Shown piece after piece: positions 51,915 to 60,058 of a stretch of 64,000 bases of DNA (position 1 is the stretch's first letter; each line of letters begins with the position of its first letter). Origin of the DNA: JAHRVQ01 sp051278195. GTDB lineage: Bacteria; Pseudomonadota; Gammaproteobacteria; Pseudomonadales; Azotimanducaceae. The position numbers and the translations under genes were made by a program. The DNA is taken from positions 1 through 64,000 of the forward strand of contig JBNMQM010000008.1 in assembly GCA_051278195.1 (NCBI GenBank), in the 5' to 3' direction. The notes beneath the pieces were generated by a model that saw only the letters and a list, made by a program, of their open reading frames with translations, made no database searches and was not told the DNA's origin.

Positions 51915-52274
51915 TTAGTCACTGAACAGGTCATCAAGAGGATTACTTTTCTCTTCAATGTTGTCTGGATCATCGCCGAACAAACTGTTTAACTTTGCTC
52001 GAGTCTGATCGTTTGCATTAATTGCGCCACCAATTGCACCACCGAATGCCGTAACGTTGGGCCTGAAAAACTCACAGAAGTTTGCGCTAGCTTTTTCGTT
52101 TGGTGGATCAGCGAGTTCATTGTCGCAGTCGCCAGGTCGGCCCGGTTCGAAGTGTTCACAAAAGCGGCAGCAGTGCAGCACCTCCGCGCACTTATCACAG
52201 CTTGCATGGCGGCTAATGGGTAAGGGTTCGTCAGAAAGGTCATGACCACAATTCCAACAAATGAGCGATGACAT
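51915..52274 (-). CDS. Cysteine-rich zinc-ribbon protein
   Basis: A 119-residue protein with a zinc-ribbon start (ICWNCGHDL, then CDKCAEVLHCCRFCEHFEPG) giving at least eight cysteines, followed by a conserved NFCEFFRPN motif and an acidic, Asn/Asp-rich tail. The start at 52274 fits the ribbon; longer frames overlap the GNAT gene. It is likely a structural zinc protein. The gene follows the GNAT gene by 16 bp and completes the operon starting at 53920. Confidence 0.7.
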   Translation of the reverse strand: MSSLICWNCGHDLSDEPLPISRHASCDKCAEVLHCCRFCEHFEPGRPGDCDNELADPPNEKASANFCEFFRPNVTAFGGAIGGAINANDQTRAKLNSLFGDDPDNIEEKSNPLDDLFSD

Positions 52275-52290
52275 GTCGAGCGTTGTCCTT

Positions 52291-52845
52291 TTACAAGGTG
52301 CTGGGTTTACTCGCTCCAGGCCAGGGCTGAATGGGTTCATCTGGTAGGTTGGCGATAATGTCTTGTTCTTTAAATATGCTAAATCCGCGCGCTTGATAGT
52401 TTGCTAATGCACTTGGGTGATCTAGGGTGCAGGTGTGTAGCCACACCCGTGTGCCGCCCAATTGCCAAGCTTTTTCAATAGCGTCGCGCAACAAATGCCC
52501 ACCAAAACCTTTGCCAATAAACTCGGGTAGCAGACCGAAGTAACATATCTCAGCAGCGCCACGGACCTGGGCTTCTAATTCGAAATAGCCGATTGGTGTC
52601 GCACCGTCGAAGGCGATCCAGGTTTCGATACTGGGCCGATCAAGAAATGACTGCCATTCGCGATAGCTCCATTTAATTCGCTCGTACCAGAACCACTCGG
52701 CACCGACTGCCAAGTAGAGCATTCGATTCAGCTCTGGCAAACTGCGGCCTGCACGGCGCAATTCGTAGGGCTTTTGCGAAAGCGGTGAGGCGACCGCAGA
52801 GGGGTCGGTAAATTCTAAATGCCAAACATGTACGTTTTTTTCCAT
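52291..52845 (-). CDS. GNAT-family N-acetyltransferase
   Basis: A 184-residue GNAT protein. The acetyl-CoA pyrophosphate loop is LPEFIGKGFGGHLLRDAIEKA (within it IGKGFGG, matching Q/RxxGxG/A), preceded by GAAEICYFGL and followed by VWLHTCTLDHPSALANYQARGF, typical of the fold. Acceptor unknown. The last few residues (GASKPSTL) are encoded by a degenerate copy of the 18-bp repeat, suggesting that the original stop lay slightly earlier. It is two bases from the halohydrin-dehalogenase-like gene. Confidence 0.85.
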   Translation of the reverse strand: MEKNVHVWHLEFTDPSAVASPLSQKPYELRRAGRSLPELNRMLYLAVGAEWFWYERIKWSYREWQSFLDRPSIETWIAFDGATPIGYFELEAQVRGAAEICYFGLLPEFIGKGFGGHLLRDAIEKAWQLGGTRVWLHTCTLDHPSALANYQARGFSIFKEQDIIANLPDEPIQPWPGASKPSTL

Positions 52846-52847
52846 CG

Positions 52848-53531
52848 CTAACTGTTGATCGCCCAGCCGCCTGAGAATGGCACGACCTGGCCAACTATAA
52901 AGTCGCTTTTGTCCGATGCGAGAAAAAGGGCGAGTTCAGCGGACTCCTCAGATTTTGCAACTCGGCCTATTGGTACATTACGTTGCAGATGTTTTTGAAA
53001 CCGTTCGCTTGCTACCAGGTCATCGGGAAAGTAAGCGGGGTTGCTCACATAGTTCTGTGCCACGGCGTTGATTTGTACATTATGTTTTGCGTATTCGATC
53101 CCGGTAGCCTTAATAAAAGCATTCTGGGCACCGCGAGCTGCACAATATGCTGACGAGCCGGCAATGCCGCGGAGCGGTGCAGCGCTGGTAATGGCCACAA
53201 TTTTACCGTGGCCTCGTGCTGCCATTTTTGGCGCAAAGTGGCGGATTAAACTCATCAATGGATGAACCATAACATCAAAAAGTTTTTGCCACCCTTCATC
53301 GGTAATATCTGCTGCTGCTGAGCTGGTTGGGTCATAAGCGAGGTTCGCAATAAGTATGTCGATATCGTCATGTTCGACTGCATAATTACTGACAGATTGA
53401 TCACCTGGCACGAAGCCTGGTATCGACGTTACGTTAGCGCCTTCTGCGGAAAATAATTTGGTGATCGCGGGCCCCATATAGTCATCGCACTGAGTGACCA
53501 TCACTTTTTTGTGTAGAAGCCTGTCGTTCAT
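52848..53531 (-). CDS. SDR with halohydrin-dehalogenase-type catalytic triad
   Basis: A 227-residue SDR-fold protein without the canonical dinucleotide motif. In place of TGxxxGxG it has T13-X4-Y18-M-G (TQCDDYMG), and the active site is S116-X12-Y129-X3-R133 (ITSAAPLRGIAGSSAYCAAR) rather than YxxxK. This S-Y-R triad, together with an aromatic residue in the former nucleotide loop, defines halohydrin dehalogenases (HheA-G), which remove halide from vicinal haloalcohols to give epoxides without NAD(P). Other shared stretches are GHGKIVAIT, NYVSNPAYFPDD and FLASDKSDFIVGQVVPFSGG. The exact T-X4-F/Y-G motif has M for G. The gene sits in a minus-strand operon with DUF2237, GNAT and zinc-ribbon genes. 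Confidence 0.7.
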   Translation of the reverse strand: MNDRLLHKKVMVTQCDDYMGPAITKLFSAEGANVTSIPGFVPGDQSVSNYAVEHDDIDILIANLAYDPTSSAAADITDEGWQKLFDVMVHPLMSLIRHFAPKMAARGHGKIVAITSAAPLRGIAGSSAYCAARGAQNAFIKATGIEYAKHNVQINAVAQNYVSNPAYFPDDLVASERFQKHLQRNVPIGRVAKSEESAELALFLASDKSDFIVGQVVPFSGGWAINS

Positions 53532-53533
53532 AA

Positions 53534-53920
53534 TTAGTTCACCGTGACGGCAAAGGCTTCCAGATGCTCTCTGGGTATGATGTCCAATGCTTTGATGTGG
53601 GTATTTTTTAAGAACACTTTTGGGGCTCTATCATTTTCAAAAGCATCGAGCCATCGTGCCGCACAGAGGCACCAGCGATCTCCCGGTTTGAGACCGGGAA
53701 ACCCAAATTCAGGGTGAGGTGTCGATAGGTCGTTACCAGCAAACCTTGAGTATTCAAGAAACTCTGCCGTCACTTCTACGCACACTGTGTGTGAGCCAAC
53801 ATCTTCTTTACAGGTGTTACAACAGCCGTCGCGAAGAAATCCTGTCATAGGCTCTGTGCTACACGGTTCTAGTTTCTCTCCGAGAATATTGATCGGTTGA
53901 TCGATCTTGATGGTTTGCAT
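53534..53920 (-). CDS. DUF2237 family protein
   Basis: A 128-residue small protein of the DUF2237 group: NILGEKLEPCSTEPMTGFLRDGCCNT near the start, then KPGDRWCLCAARWLDAFE and APKVFLKNTHIKALDIIPRE. Conserved cysteines (EPCS, DGCC, WCLC) suggest metal or substrate binding, but no function is known. The start at 53920 has AAGG seven bases upstream; a frame extending to 53941 is less likely. It opens the operon with the HHDH-like SDR two bases further on. Confidence 0.75.
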   Translation of the reverse strand: MQTIKIDQPINILGEKLEPCSTEPMTGFLRDGCCNTCKEDVGSHTVCVEVTAEFLEYSRFAGNDLSTPHPEFGFPGLKPGDRWCLCAARWLDAFENDRAPKVFLKNTHIKALDIIPREHLEAFAVTVN

Positions 53921-53999
53921 ACTTGCCTTGATTGCGATCATGGGAATTGAGGGAGTAGTGTGCGCGAACTGAAACGCTGAATCAATGTCATGAGCTATG

Positions 54000-55175
54000 T
54001 TAGCTGCTGGGGGTGATCCGGCGACCGAAACCTAGGCGCCGTGAATTCTCCCTGACGGATTCCGCGGTGTCTTTACCTGCAATGCGTTCAATCTCATCAT
54101 AGGATTCCGCTCGAATTTCACTCGCCCGCTGTTGGCGCTCGTCCCGGCTCAATGTATTGCGGTTTCGAAGTTCGTCGATTTGCGTCGCGGCGTCCTGACC
54201 AATGCTGTAAACCTCGTTAATCTCTGCTGTGGAGTTACCGTAACGTTCACCAATCGACTGCAGCGAGCGATACGCTGGATCCTGGCTGCGGGCGAAATCC
54301 TCATATCGATCAGGACCAAGATAATCGCGAATTCTTGTTTCGCTTTGTTCCCGCTGTTGCCGATATTCGGTACGATTGGCAAATCGGTTAAACTCAACGC
54401 CCTCATTCTCCTGCCTTATGGCAAAGATCTGGCGAAATTCTTGTTCTGAATAGTCAAAGTTGCCCAGCCCTCTGCGGATTCGATCTGCTAGGCGCGACTC
54501 TCGCAGCTGATACTCAATTGCGTCTTCAGTGCCTAAAAGCTCAGCGATCTGGCGCTGCAAATCTTGTCGCTGAGACTGTAAGTCTTCGCGATTTTCTTGA
54601 GTGTAGCCTCCGGAAAATAGGCTCTGGGTACTCGCCTCGTCTCGACGCTGCAGTTCATAGAGTTTGATCTGTTTGTCGGAATTGAGAAATGACAAGGTGT
54701 CATTTAAGGGTTTGAAAATTTCTTCGAACAAGGGATCGCTGGCAATCTCAGTGCCAAAAAGGGCTAGCAACTGTTGGCGTCGATCCGCTTCCCACTCTAA
54801 CTGGAGAGTCAGTTTGGCCTGAGGGTCTTTATCGACCGCCTGCCAATAGGGGGCTTTGAATTCATTGGCTGCAGCCAATAGGTGGTCGCGATTGATGGTG
54901 GCCAGCAAGATCTGACGTAACAACGATTCGTCATAACCCGCCAAACGAAGTTGGTCTGCCAAGGTCTCGTAGTCGCCGTCGGTTGAGACCAATTGAATAG
55001 ATTGCTCTGCCCCATTCGTTGGGGTCGGCTCCAGGGTGGTTTTTGTCGCCTCGGTCATCGCGGCAGGTTGGGACATAACCTCAAGGTCTGGTGTAGTTTG
55101 AAGTTCCTGATAGAGGGCCCAGACAAATACACCATTGATTGTCATGAGCGCCAAAATAATCAAATTCTTGATCAT
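54000..55175 (-). CDS. Hypothetical membrane-anchored, charged protein
   Basis: A 391-residue protein with an N-terminal anchor (LIILALMTINGVFVWALYQE), a Thr/Pro-rich linker and about 300 residues rich in R/E/Q with helical repeats (KLYELQRRDEASTQSLFSGG, QREQSETRIRDYLGPDRYEDFARSQD). The periplasmic part is probably mostly helical. No family is recognised. It stands alone between opposite-strand or spaced neighbours (59 bp to the DUF2237 start, 84 bp to the FecR-like stop). Confidence 0.5.
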   Translation of the reverse strand: MIKNLIILALMTINGVFVWALYQELQTTPDLEVMSQPAAMTEATKTTLEPTPTNGAEQSIQLVSTDGDYETLADQLRLAGYDESLLRQILLATINRDHLLAAANEFKAPYWQAVDKDPQAKLTLQLEWEADRRQQLLALFGTEIASDPLFEEIFKPLNDTLSFLNSDKQIKLYELQRRDEASTQSLFSGGYTQENREDLQSQRQDLQRQIAELLGTEDAIEYQLRESRLADRIRRGLGNFDYSEQEFRQIFAIRQENEGVEFNRFANRTEYRQQREQSETRIRDYLGPDRYEDFARSQDPAYRSLQSIGERYGNSTAEINEVYSIGQDAATQIDELRNRNTLSRDERQQRASEIRAESYDEIERIAGKDTAESVRENSRRLGFGRRITPSS

Positions 55176-55259
55176 GCTATGCCGATGTACTTCTATGTGA
55201 ACTAAGGTCTATTGAGACATAAAAGCCATGATCTCGCAAAGTTTGCAGGACATTTTAGC

Positions 55260-55940
55260 TCAGAGGTTGGTTTCGGTCAGCGCTCGATTGATTTTTAGGC
55301 TGGACCAGAGCTTAGGCGGTTGTGGTGCTGAATCAGCGGTAACGGTGGTTCCCCAGCCGTCTGTCGTCAGATCGATAGAGCCAATTTCGTTCTCAACGTA
55401 AATGCCCTTGCCGGACACCATCGCGACGTCAAGCGTATTGTCTCCAAACAAATAACCGCTCCAGAAGTCAGTGCCACGAACGCCAATGACCGCCAGCGGC
55501 GTCCTAATTTCGAACTTGGGTTGATTGGCTTTCATGATTCGCCCGGTGCGAATTCTGATCGCGCCCCGAGTAAAGCTCATCTGCGCGATGGGCGCGGTGA
55601 GGTTTTCACCGTAATCATAGCGGTGCAGCACTAAAGCGGAGTTAGGGCCGAGCGCAAAGGTTGTCTGATCGTTCATAGTAATGAGAAGGCGTGAATCCTT
55701 GTTGGTACGGATGCTGTCTTCTGGATAAATACGTGATTGGTTCGCCAGAATATACGTGCGTTCTTTGCGAGTGACTTCGGGATAGCCTTGTAGACGTGTC
55801 ACGATGCCGATGGGGTCAATCTGAGCGGCTGAACTCGAAGCAGGTTGTGTTCCGCAACCAGCGAGCAGAGACACTAACGTCAGCCAGATGCCGCCGGAAA
55901 TAAGCAATTTATTCGAGCAGTGCCTATCTGCGAGGGACAA
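55260..55940 (-). CDS. FecR-domain lipoprotein
   Basis: A 226-residue exported protein. The lipobox is SLLAGC (near residue 29). The FecR domain shows SRIYPEDSIRTNKDSRLLIT, QTTFALGPNSALVLHRYD, ARGAIRIRTG-like RGAIRIRTGR and FEIRTPLAVIGVRGTDFW, then VSGKGIYV. Unlike iron-siderophore FecR proteins it has no N-terminal cytoplasmic region and no sigma factor nearby, so it may be a stand-alone surface protein. The start overlaps the cupin stop by 17 bp. Confidence 0.8.
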   Translation of the reverse strand: MSLADRHCSNKLLISGGIWLTLVSLLAGCGTQPASSSAAQIDPIGIVTRLQGYPEVTRKERTYILANQSRIYPEDSIRTNKDSRLLITMNDQTTFALGPNSALVLHRYDYGENLTAPIAQMSFTRGAIRIRTGRIMKANQPKFEIRTPLAVIGVRGTDFWSGYLFGDNTLDVAMVSGKGIYVENEIGSIDLTTDGWGTTVTADSAPQPPKLWSSLKINRALTETNL

Positions 55941-56403
55941 ATTTCAGTTGCTCCATATCGACAAATTCCCGCTTCCCACCGAGCCGGTACTGGCGTCTAT
56001 TTAGATCTGGATAGTCACAAACATCAACTTCGTTGCGGTTGCCGCCCATAAGATAGACCAGATCTGCTTCGAACGGGTTGGTCAAACAATGTGGTTCTGA
56101 GTGTTTGCCGAATGCCATAAAATCGCCGGGGCCAACTTCCTGCTCGCGATTGCCTATGCGGGCAGTGCCGCGTCCCGAGATGATGTACAGGAATTCTTCG
56201 TCGTAATGATGCGTGTGGTATGTCGTGGAGTCGTGGCCCGTTTCAACCCTAACCATATGCACACCGATATCTTCAAGGCCCAATAAATCTGTTAGTGATC
56301 GTGTATGCCTAATCGCGTTGCTGTTGTGTTGGTGTACGACCGTTGTCTCGTCTAGCCCTGCAATTTCTTCAGCAGAGAGCATGGGGTATGGCTTATCGAC
56401 CAC
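55924..56403 (-). CDS. Cupin-domain protein
   Basis: A 159-residue single-domain cupin. Metal ligands fit the G-X5-HXH motif (H63-T-H65, then E70 in HHYDEEFLYI) and a C-terminal histidine in KHSEPHCL. The family includes sugar isomerases, dioxygenases and regulators; none can be chosen. It overlaps rhlB by 11 bp and FecR by 17 bp, so all three are likely cotranscribed. Confidence 0.8.
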   Translation of the reverse strand: MVDKPYPMLSAEEIAGLDETTVVHQHNSNAIRHTRSLTDLLGLEDIGVHMVRVETGHDSTTYHTHHYDEEFLYIISGRGTARIGNREQEVGPGDFMAFGKHSEPHCLTNPFEADLVYLMGGNRNEVDVCDYPDLNRRQYRLGGKREFVDMEQLKFVPRR

Positions 56404-57805
56404 GGCGTTTGTCTCGAGGTTTAGGTCTGGGGGCTTTTTCTCTGGCAGGACGGCTAGGCGCAGGCAGCGGCTTCAATAGGATGTCAGGTGTTTGCTCACA
56501 GTTCATTGGGACGCCAAGTAATGTCTCGATGTTGGGTAGCATAAAGGCGTCATCTTCGCAGGCCAGACTGATGGATATGCCTGTTGCTCCGGCACGACCC
56601 GTTCTGCCGATACGATGAATGTAATCCTCAGGGTCCTCTGGCAAGTTGTAGTTCACCACGTGTGTCACGTCGTCCACGTGGATGCCTCGGCCTGCCACAT
56701 CCGTTGCAATCAGTACGGGTATTTCGCCACTCTTGAATCTATCTAACGTCTGGATTCGTTTCTTCTGTGGCACTTCACCTGTGAGTAAGCCGCAATCTAC
56801 ACCGTAGCGGTTCATTTGACTTTCAACTTCGCGAGTTTCATCACGGCGATTCACAAAGACCATGACCTTGCCAACATCTGGCTGCTGCAGGAGGTTATAG
56901 AGCACGGTTATTTTTTGGTCAGCGGCGGTGAGATATACCTGTTGGGTGACGCTATCAACCGCTACCTTCTCGGGTTCGATATCAATTCGTACGGGGTCAA
57001 GTGTCCAACTCGCTGCCAAACGTTTGATGTCTTCGCTAAACGTAGCGCTAAATAGCTGGGTCTGGCGATTCTCTTTCTTTGGCGTTCGACGAATAATATC
57101 CTTCACATCGGGAATAAAGCCCATGCTCAACATTCGGTCGGCTTCATCAATCACTAGAGTTTCGATCTTAGATAAGTCGATGACGCCTTGGCGCATGAAG
57201 TCCAGTAAGCGACCGGGTGTTGCAACCACCAGGTCAATGGGTTTCTTAAGTTGAGTTTTTTGCTTTTCATAATCCATGCCACCAACAACTGCAATGGATG
57301 TGAAGTCGCAAAAACAAGAGAGATCAACAGCATCTTGAGTAATCTGCATCACCAGTTCTCTCGTTGGTGCAATGACCAATGCGAACGGCGTACCAGCAGC
57401 GCGTTTTTCTACTTCCGGATTTTCTAGGTGGTACGTAATGACTGAGATTAAGAACGCTGCTGTTTTTCCTGTGCCTGTCTGAGCCTGGGCAATAATATCC
57501 TTGCCGTCTAAAGAGTGTGGTAGCACTTCTTTCTGCACCGGTGTGCAGTTACTAAAGCCTAGTTCACCGATCGCGTGATCAAGCGCTTCGGGTAGCTCCA
57601 GTTTAGCGAAATCGCCGCCCGCTCTTGTACGTGGTTTTTTTGGTTTTTCGACAGGTACCGATTTCGGTGCTTTTTTGCCTGTCGGTCTGGTCTCTTTGTT
57701 CTCTTCTGGCTGCTCTTTTGTCTGCTTTTCTAGGTTTTTCACTTCTTTCACTTCTTTCAGTTCTTTCTGATCAGCAGATCCGAGGATTTTTTTGAGAAAC
57801 TTCAT
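56393..57805 (-). CDS. rhlB: DEAD-box ATP-dependent RNA helicase RhlB
   Basis: A 470-residue DEAD-box helicase: Q motif GFSNCTPVQ, motif I AQTGTGKT, Ia PTRELVMQ, II VIDEADRML (DEAD), III SATF, V IATDVAGRGIH and VI HRIGRTGRAG. The basic tail KEKAPRPKPRDKRRGR and long charged N terminus with lysine/glutamate repeats match RhlB, which supplies RNA unwinding to the degradosome. The N-terminal KEVKEV repeat comes from a tandem 9-bp duplication near 57743. It follows the aminotransferase gene by nine bases. Confidence 0.9.
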   Translation of the reverse strand: MKFLKKILGSADQKELKEVKEVKNLEKQTKEQPEENKETRPTGKKAPKSVPVEKPKKPRTRAGGDFAKLELPEALDHAIGELGFSNCTPVQKEVLPHSLDGKDIIAQAQTGTGKTAAFLISVITYHLENPEVEKRAAGTPFALVIAPTRELVMQITQDAVDLSCFCDFTSIAVVGGMDYEKQKTQLKKPIDLVVATPGRLLDFMRQGVIDLSKIETLVIDEADRMLSMGFIPDVKDIIRRTPKKENRQTQLFSATFSEDIKRLAASWTLDPVRIDIEPEKVAVDSVTQQVYLTAADQKITVLYNLLQQPDVGKVMVFVNRRDETREVESQMNRYGVDCGLLTGEVPQKKRIQTLDRFKSGEIPVLIATDVAGRGIHVDDVTHVVNYNLPEDPEDYIHRIGRTGRAGATGISISLACEDDAFMLPNIETLLGVPMNCEQTPDILLKPLPAPSRPAREKAPRPKPRDKRRGR

Positions 57806-57814
57806 CTAGTGTTA

Positions 57815-59095
57815 TTACTCGTTGTCTATGCCAAGCAGCTGCCGAACGCTGGCCAGCTTGATGCATGTGATAAGAACCTCGACAGCCTGTTTTAAGCTAG
57901 ATGTCGTGGGATAGGTAGGCGCAATTCGGATGTTTTCGTCCCTTGGGTCGTGACCAAAAGGGAAGGTTGCGCCGGCTGGGGTGAGCTTAACACCAATTTC
58001 TCCCGCCAATTGGACGATTTTTAGAGCGAGTCCAGGCCGCGTATTCAATGAGATAAAGTACCCGCCCCGGGGTTTCGACCATTCAGCAATCCCCGTATCA
58101 CCCAGTTCTGCTTGAAGTGCCGTCTGCACGGTTTGAAATTTGGGTTCAATGAGCTCGCGATGTTTCTCCATATGGGCCGCGATTCCTTTTGCATCGACGA
58201 GAAAACGCACGTGTCGCAGCTGGTTCACCTTGTCGAAGCCGATAGTGGATGTGGCCATATACCGCTCAAAGGCAGTCAGGTTGGTCTTGGATAAGCCAAT
58301 AAACGATATGCCAGCGCCAGCAAAGGTCACTTTTGAGGTAGATCCGAACTGAGCGACGCTATTTTCGGTCTTTTGTTGCTCGGCTTCAGTCATTAGGTTT
58401 AACAGTTCATCATGTTGATCGGCAAGGTGGTGCACCGCATAAGCGTTATCCCAGATGATGCGAAAGTTGTTACCGGCGTTGTTTGCCAACTTAGCAAAGC
58501 GGCGTACGGTATCAGCGGAATAGGTTTCACCGCCAGGGTTAGAATATTTGGGTACACACCAGATGCCTTTGATCATCGGGTCTTCGGTTACGAGGCGTTC
58601 GACCTCGTCCATATCCGGGCCGGTCTTGCTCATACTGACCGTGAGCATTTCAATGCCAAATTGTTCGCAAATGGTGAAATGGCGGTCGTAGCCGGGTACT
58701 GGACAAATAAATTTTACGTTGAGACCAGTCTCTGCTGCTTCAGCTCGCCATGCGGTTTGCATCATAAAGTCGACATAGGTATGCATCAGATTCAATGAAC
58801 TGTTGCCGCCCACCATGATGTGCTCGGCTTTACTATCGAGCATTTCAGCGCCCAGCTGCCGTGCTTCTGGTATACCTAACAAGCCGCCATAGTTGCGTAC
58901 ATCGGTACCGTCTTGGAGCAGGAAAAATCCATTTAATATGCCGTCTAATTCGTCCGATAGGTCGAGTTGGTCAGCAGCAGGTTTACCACGGGTTAAATCG
59001 AGGTTAAGCCCAGCGGTGCGGTAGCCTTCGTAGGTGTCGGCCAGTTGAGAACTCAGGTTTTCCAGTTCAACGTTTGAAAGGTCAGCGTAGGTCAC
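57815..59095 (-). CDS. Aminotransferase class I/II-like (PF12897, Asp_aminotransf type)
   Basis: A 426-residue fold-type I PLP enzyme. The cofactor lysine lies in FGSTSKVTFAGAG; other marks are NYGGLLGIPEARQLGAEML, IWDNAYAVHHL and KPRGGYFISLN with the substrate-carboxylate arginine in IRIAPTYPT. This is the unusual class of aminotransferases close to MocR enzymes, with long catalytic segments; a role in aspartate or aromatic amino acid metabolism is possible. It is flanked by argC (15 bp) and rhlB. Confidence 0.82.
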   Translation of the reverse strand: MTYADLSNVELENLSSQLADTYEGYRTAGLNLDLTRGKPAADQLDLSDELDGILNGFFLLQDGTDVRNYGGLLGIPEARQLGAEMLDSKAEHIMVGGNSSLNLMHTYVDFMMQTAWRAEAAETGLNVKFICPVPGYDRHFTICEQFGIEMLTVSMSKTGPDMDEVERLVTEDPMIKGIWCVPKYSNPGGETYSADTVRRFAKLANNAGNNFRIIWDNAYAVHHLADQHDELLNLMTEAEQQKTENSVAQFGSTSKVTFAGAGISFIGLSKTNLTAFERYMATSTIGFDKVNQLRHVRFLVDAKGIAAHMEKHRELIEPKFQTVQTALQAELGDTGIAEWSKPRGGYFISLNTRPGLALKIVQLAGEIGVKLTPAGATFPFGHDPRDENIRIAPTYPTTSSLKQAVEVLITCIKLASVRQLLGIDNE

Positions 59096-59110
59096 AAGGC
59101 TGCTCCGAAA

Positions 59111-60058
59111 TCAGAGGGTGAGTGAACTGAGCTCGTCGTCGCCCAGCATCAAATTGAGATTTTGTACTGCAGCGCCGGCGGCACCTTTGCCGAGATTATC
59201 CAAAATGGAAATCACTTGTAGGTGCTCGTGGTTGCCGAATATATAGATGTCATTGCGGTTCGTATTGTTATTTTTTTGCGGATCGAGAAAGCCATCTTCG
59301 ACATCATCGGGTCCATTGGCAGGATGTACAGTGACGCACGCTTCATTTGCATAGTAGCTCGCTAAGACCTCATAAATATCATCAACGTTGAATTTACCCG
59401 TCAGATGACTGGCAGCGAGTGGCACGCTCACCAGCATACCCTGTAGGTAGTGAGCCACTGATGGTGTAAATAGCGGAGCCTGGCTTAGACCAGAAAATTG
59501 CTGCATTTCAGCAACGTGTTTGTGGCCAAATGACAGCGCATAAGGCCTGACCCACCACGGCTCGCCGTGACTGCTCCTGGCCTCATAACGTTCAATCATG
59601 CTCTTGCCGCCGCCGGAATAACCGGAAACAGCATTAATGGTTAGTTGTGCATTTTTTGCCACGATGTCTGCGTTGACCAGAGGCTGAATCGCGAGCAAGA
59701 ATCCGGTTGGATAACAACCTGGGTTGGAAACTCGTTCTGCCCCTTGAATGGCTTTGCGCTGTTCGGCCTGGAGTTCGGGTAAACCGTACACCCAGTCTGC
59801 TGCGACTCTGTGAGCTGTGCTGGCATCGAGGATTCGACAGCTGGACTCGGCGGCGAGCGCCACCGTCTCTCGTGCCGCATCGTCCGGCAAGCACAGGATT
59901 GTCACGTCAGCCTCATTCAGAATGGCCCGTTTAGCTTCAGGGTTCTTGCGCTGTGACGGCTCTATTTCGAGCAGGTCAATGTCATCGCGACAACTGAGGC
60001 GATCCTGAATTTGGAGTCCGGTGGTACCTGACTGGCCATCTATAAATACTTTGTGCAT
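59111..60058 (-). CDS. argC: N-acetyl-gamma-glutamyl-phosphate reductase
   Basis: A 315-residue enzyme of arginine synthesis. NADP site DGQSGTTGLQ near the start, DASTAHRVAADWVYGLPEL, catalytic cysteine C115 in VSNPGCYPTG and the HGHKHVAEMQQF segment match the short (type 2) form, usually 310-315 residues. It lies 15 bp upstream of the aminotransferase and directly downstream of the epoxide hydrolase gene. The other arg genes are not here. Confidence 0.92.
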   Translation of the reverse strand: MHKVFIDGQSGTTGLQIQDRLSCRDDIDLLEIEPSQRKNPEAKRAILNEADVTILCLPDDAARETVALAAESSCRILDASTAHRVAADWVYGLPELQAEQRKAIQGAERVSNPGCYPTGFLLAIQPLVNADIVAKNAQLTINAVSGYSGGGKSMIERYEARSSHGEPWWVRPYALSFGHKHVAEMQQFSGLSQAPLFTPSVAHYLQGMLVSVPLAASHLTGKFNVDDIYEVLASYYANEACVTVHPANGPDDVEDGFLDPQKNNNTNRNDIYIFGNHEHLQVISILDNLGKGAAGAAVQNLNLMLGDDELSSLTL

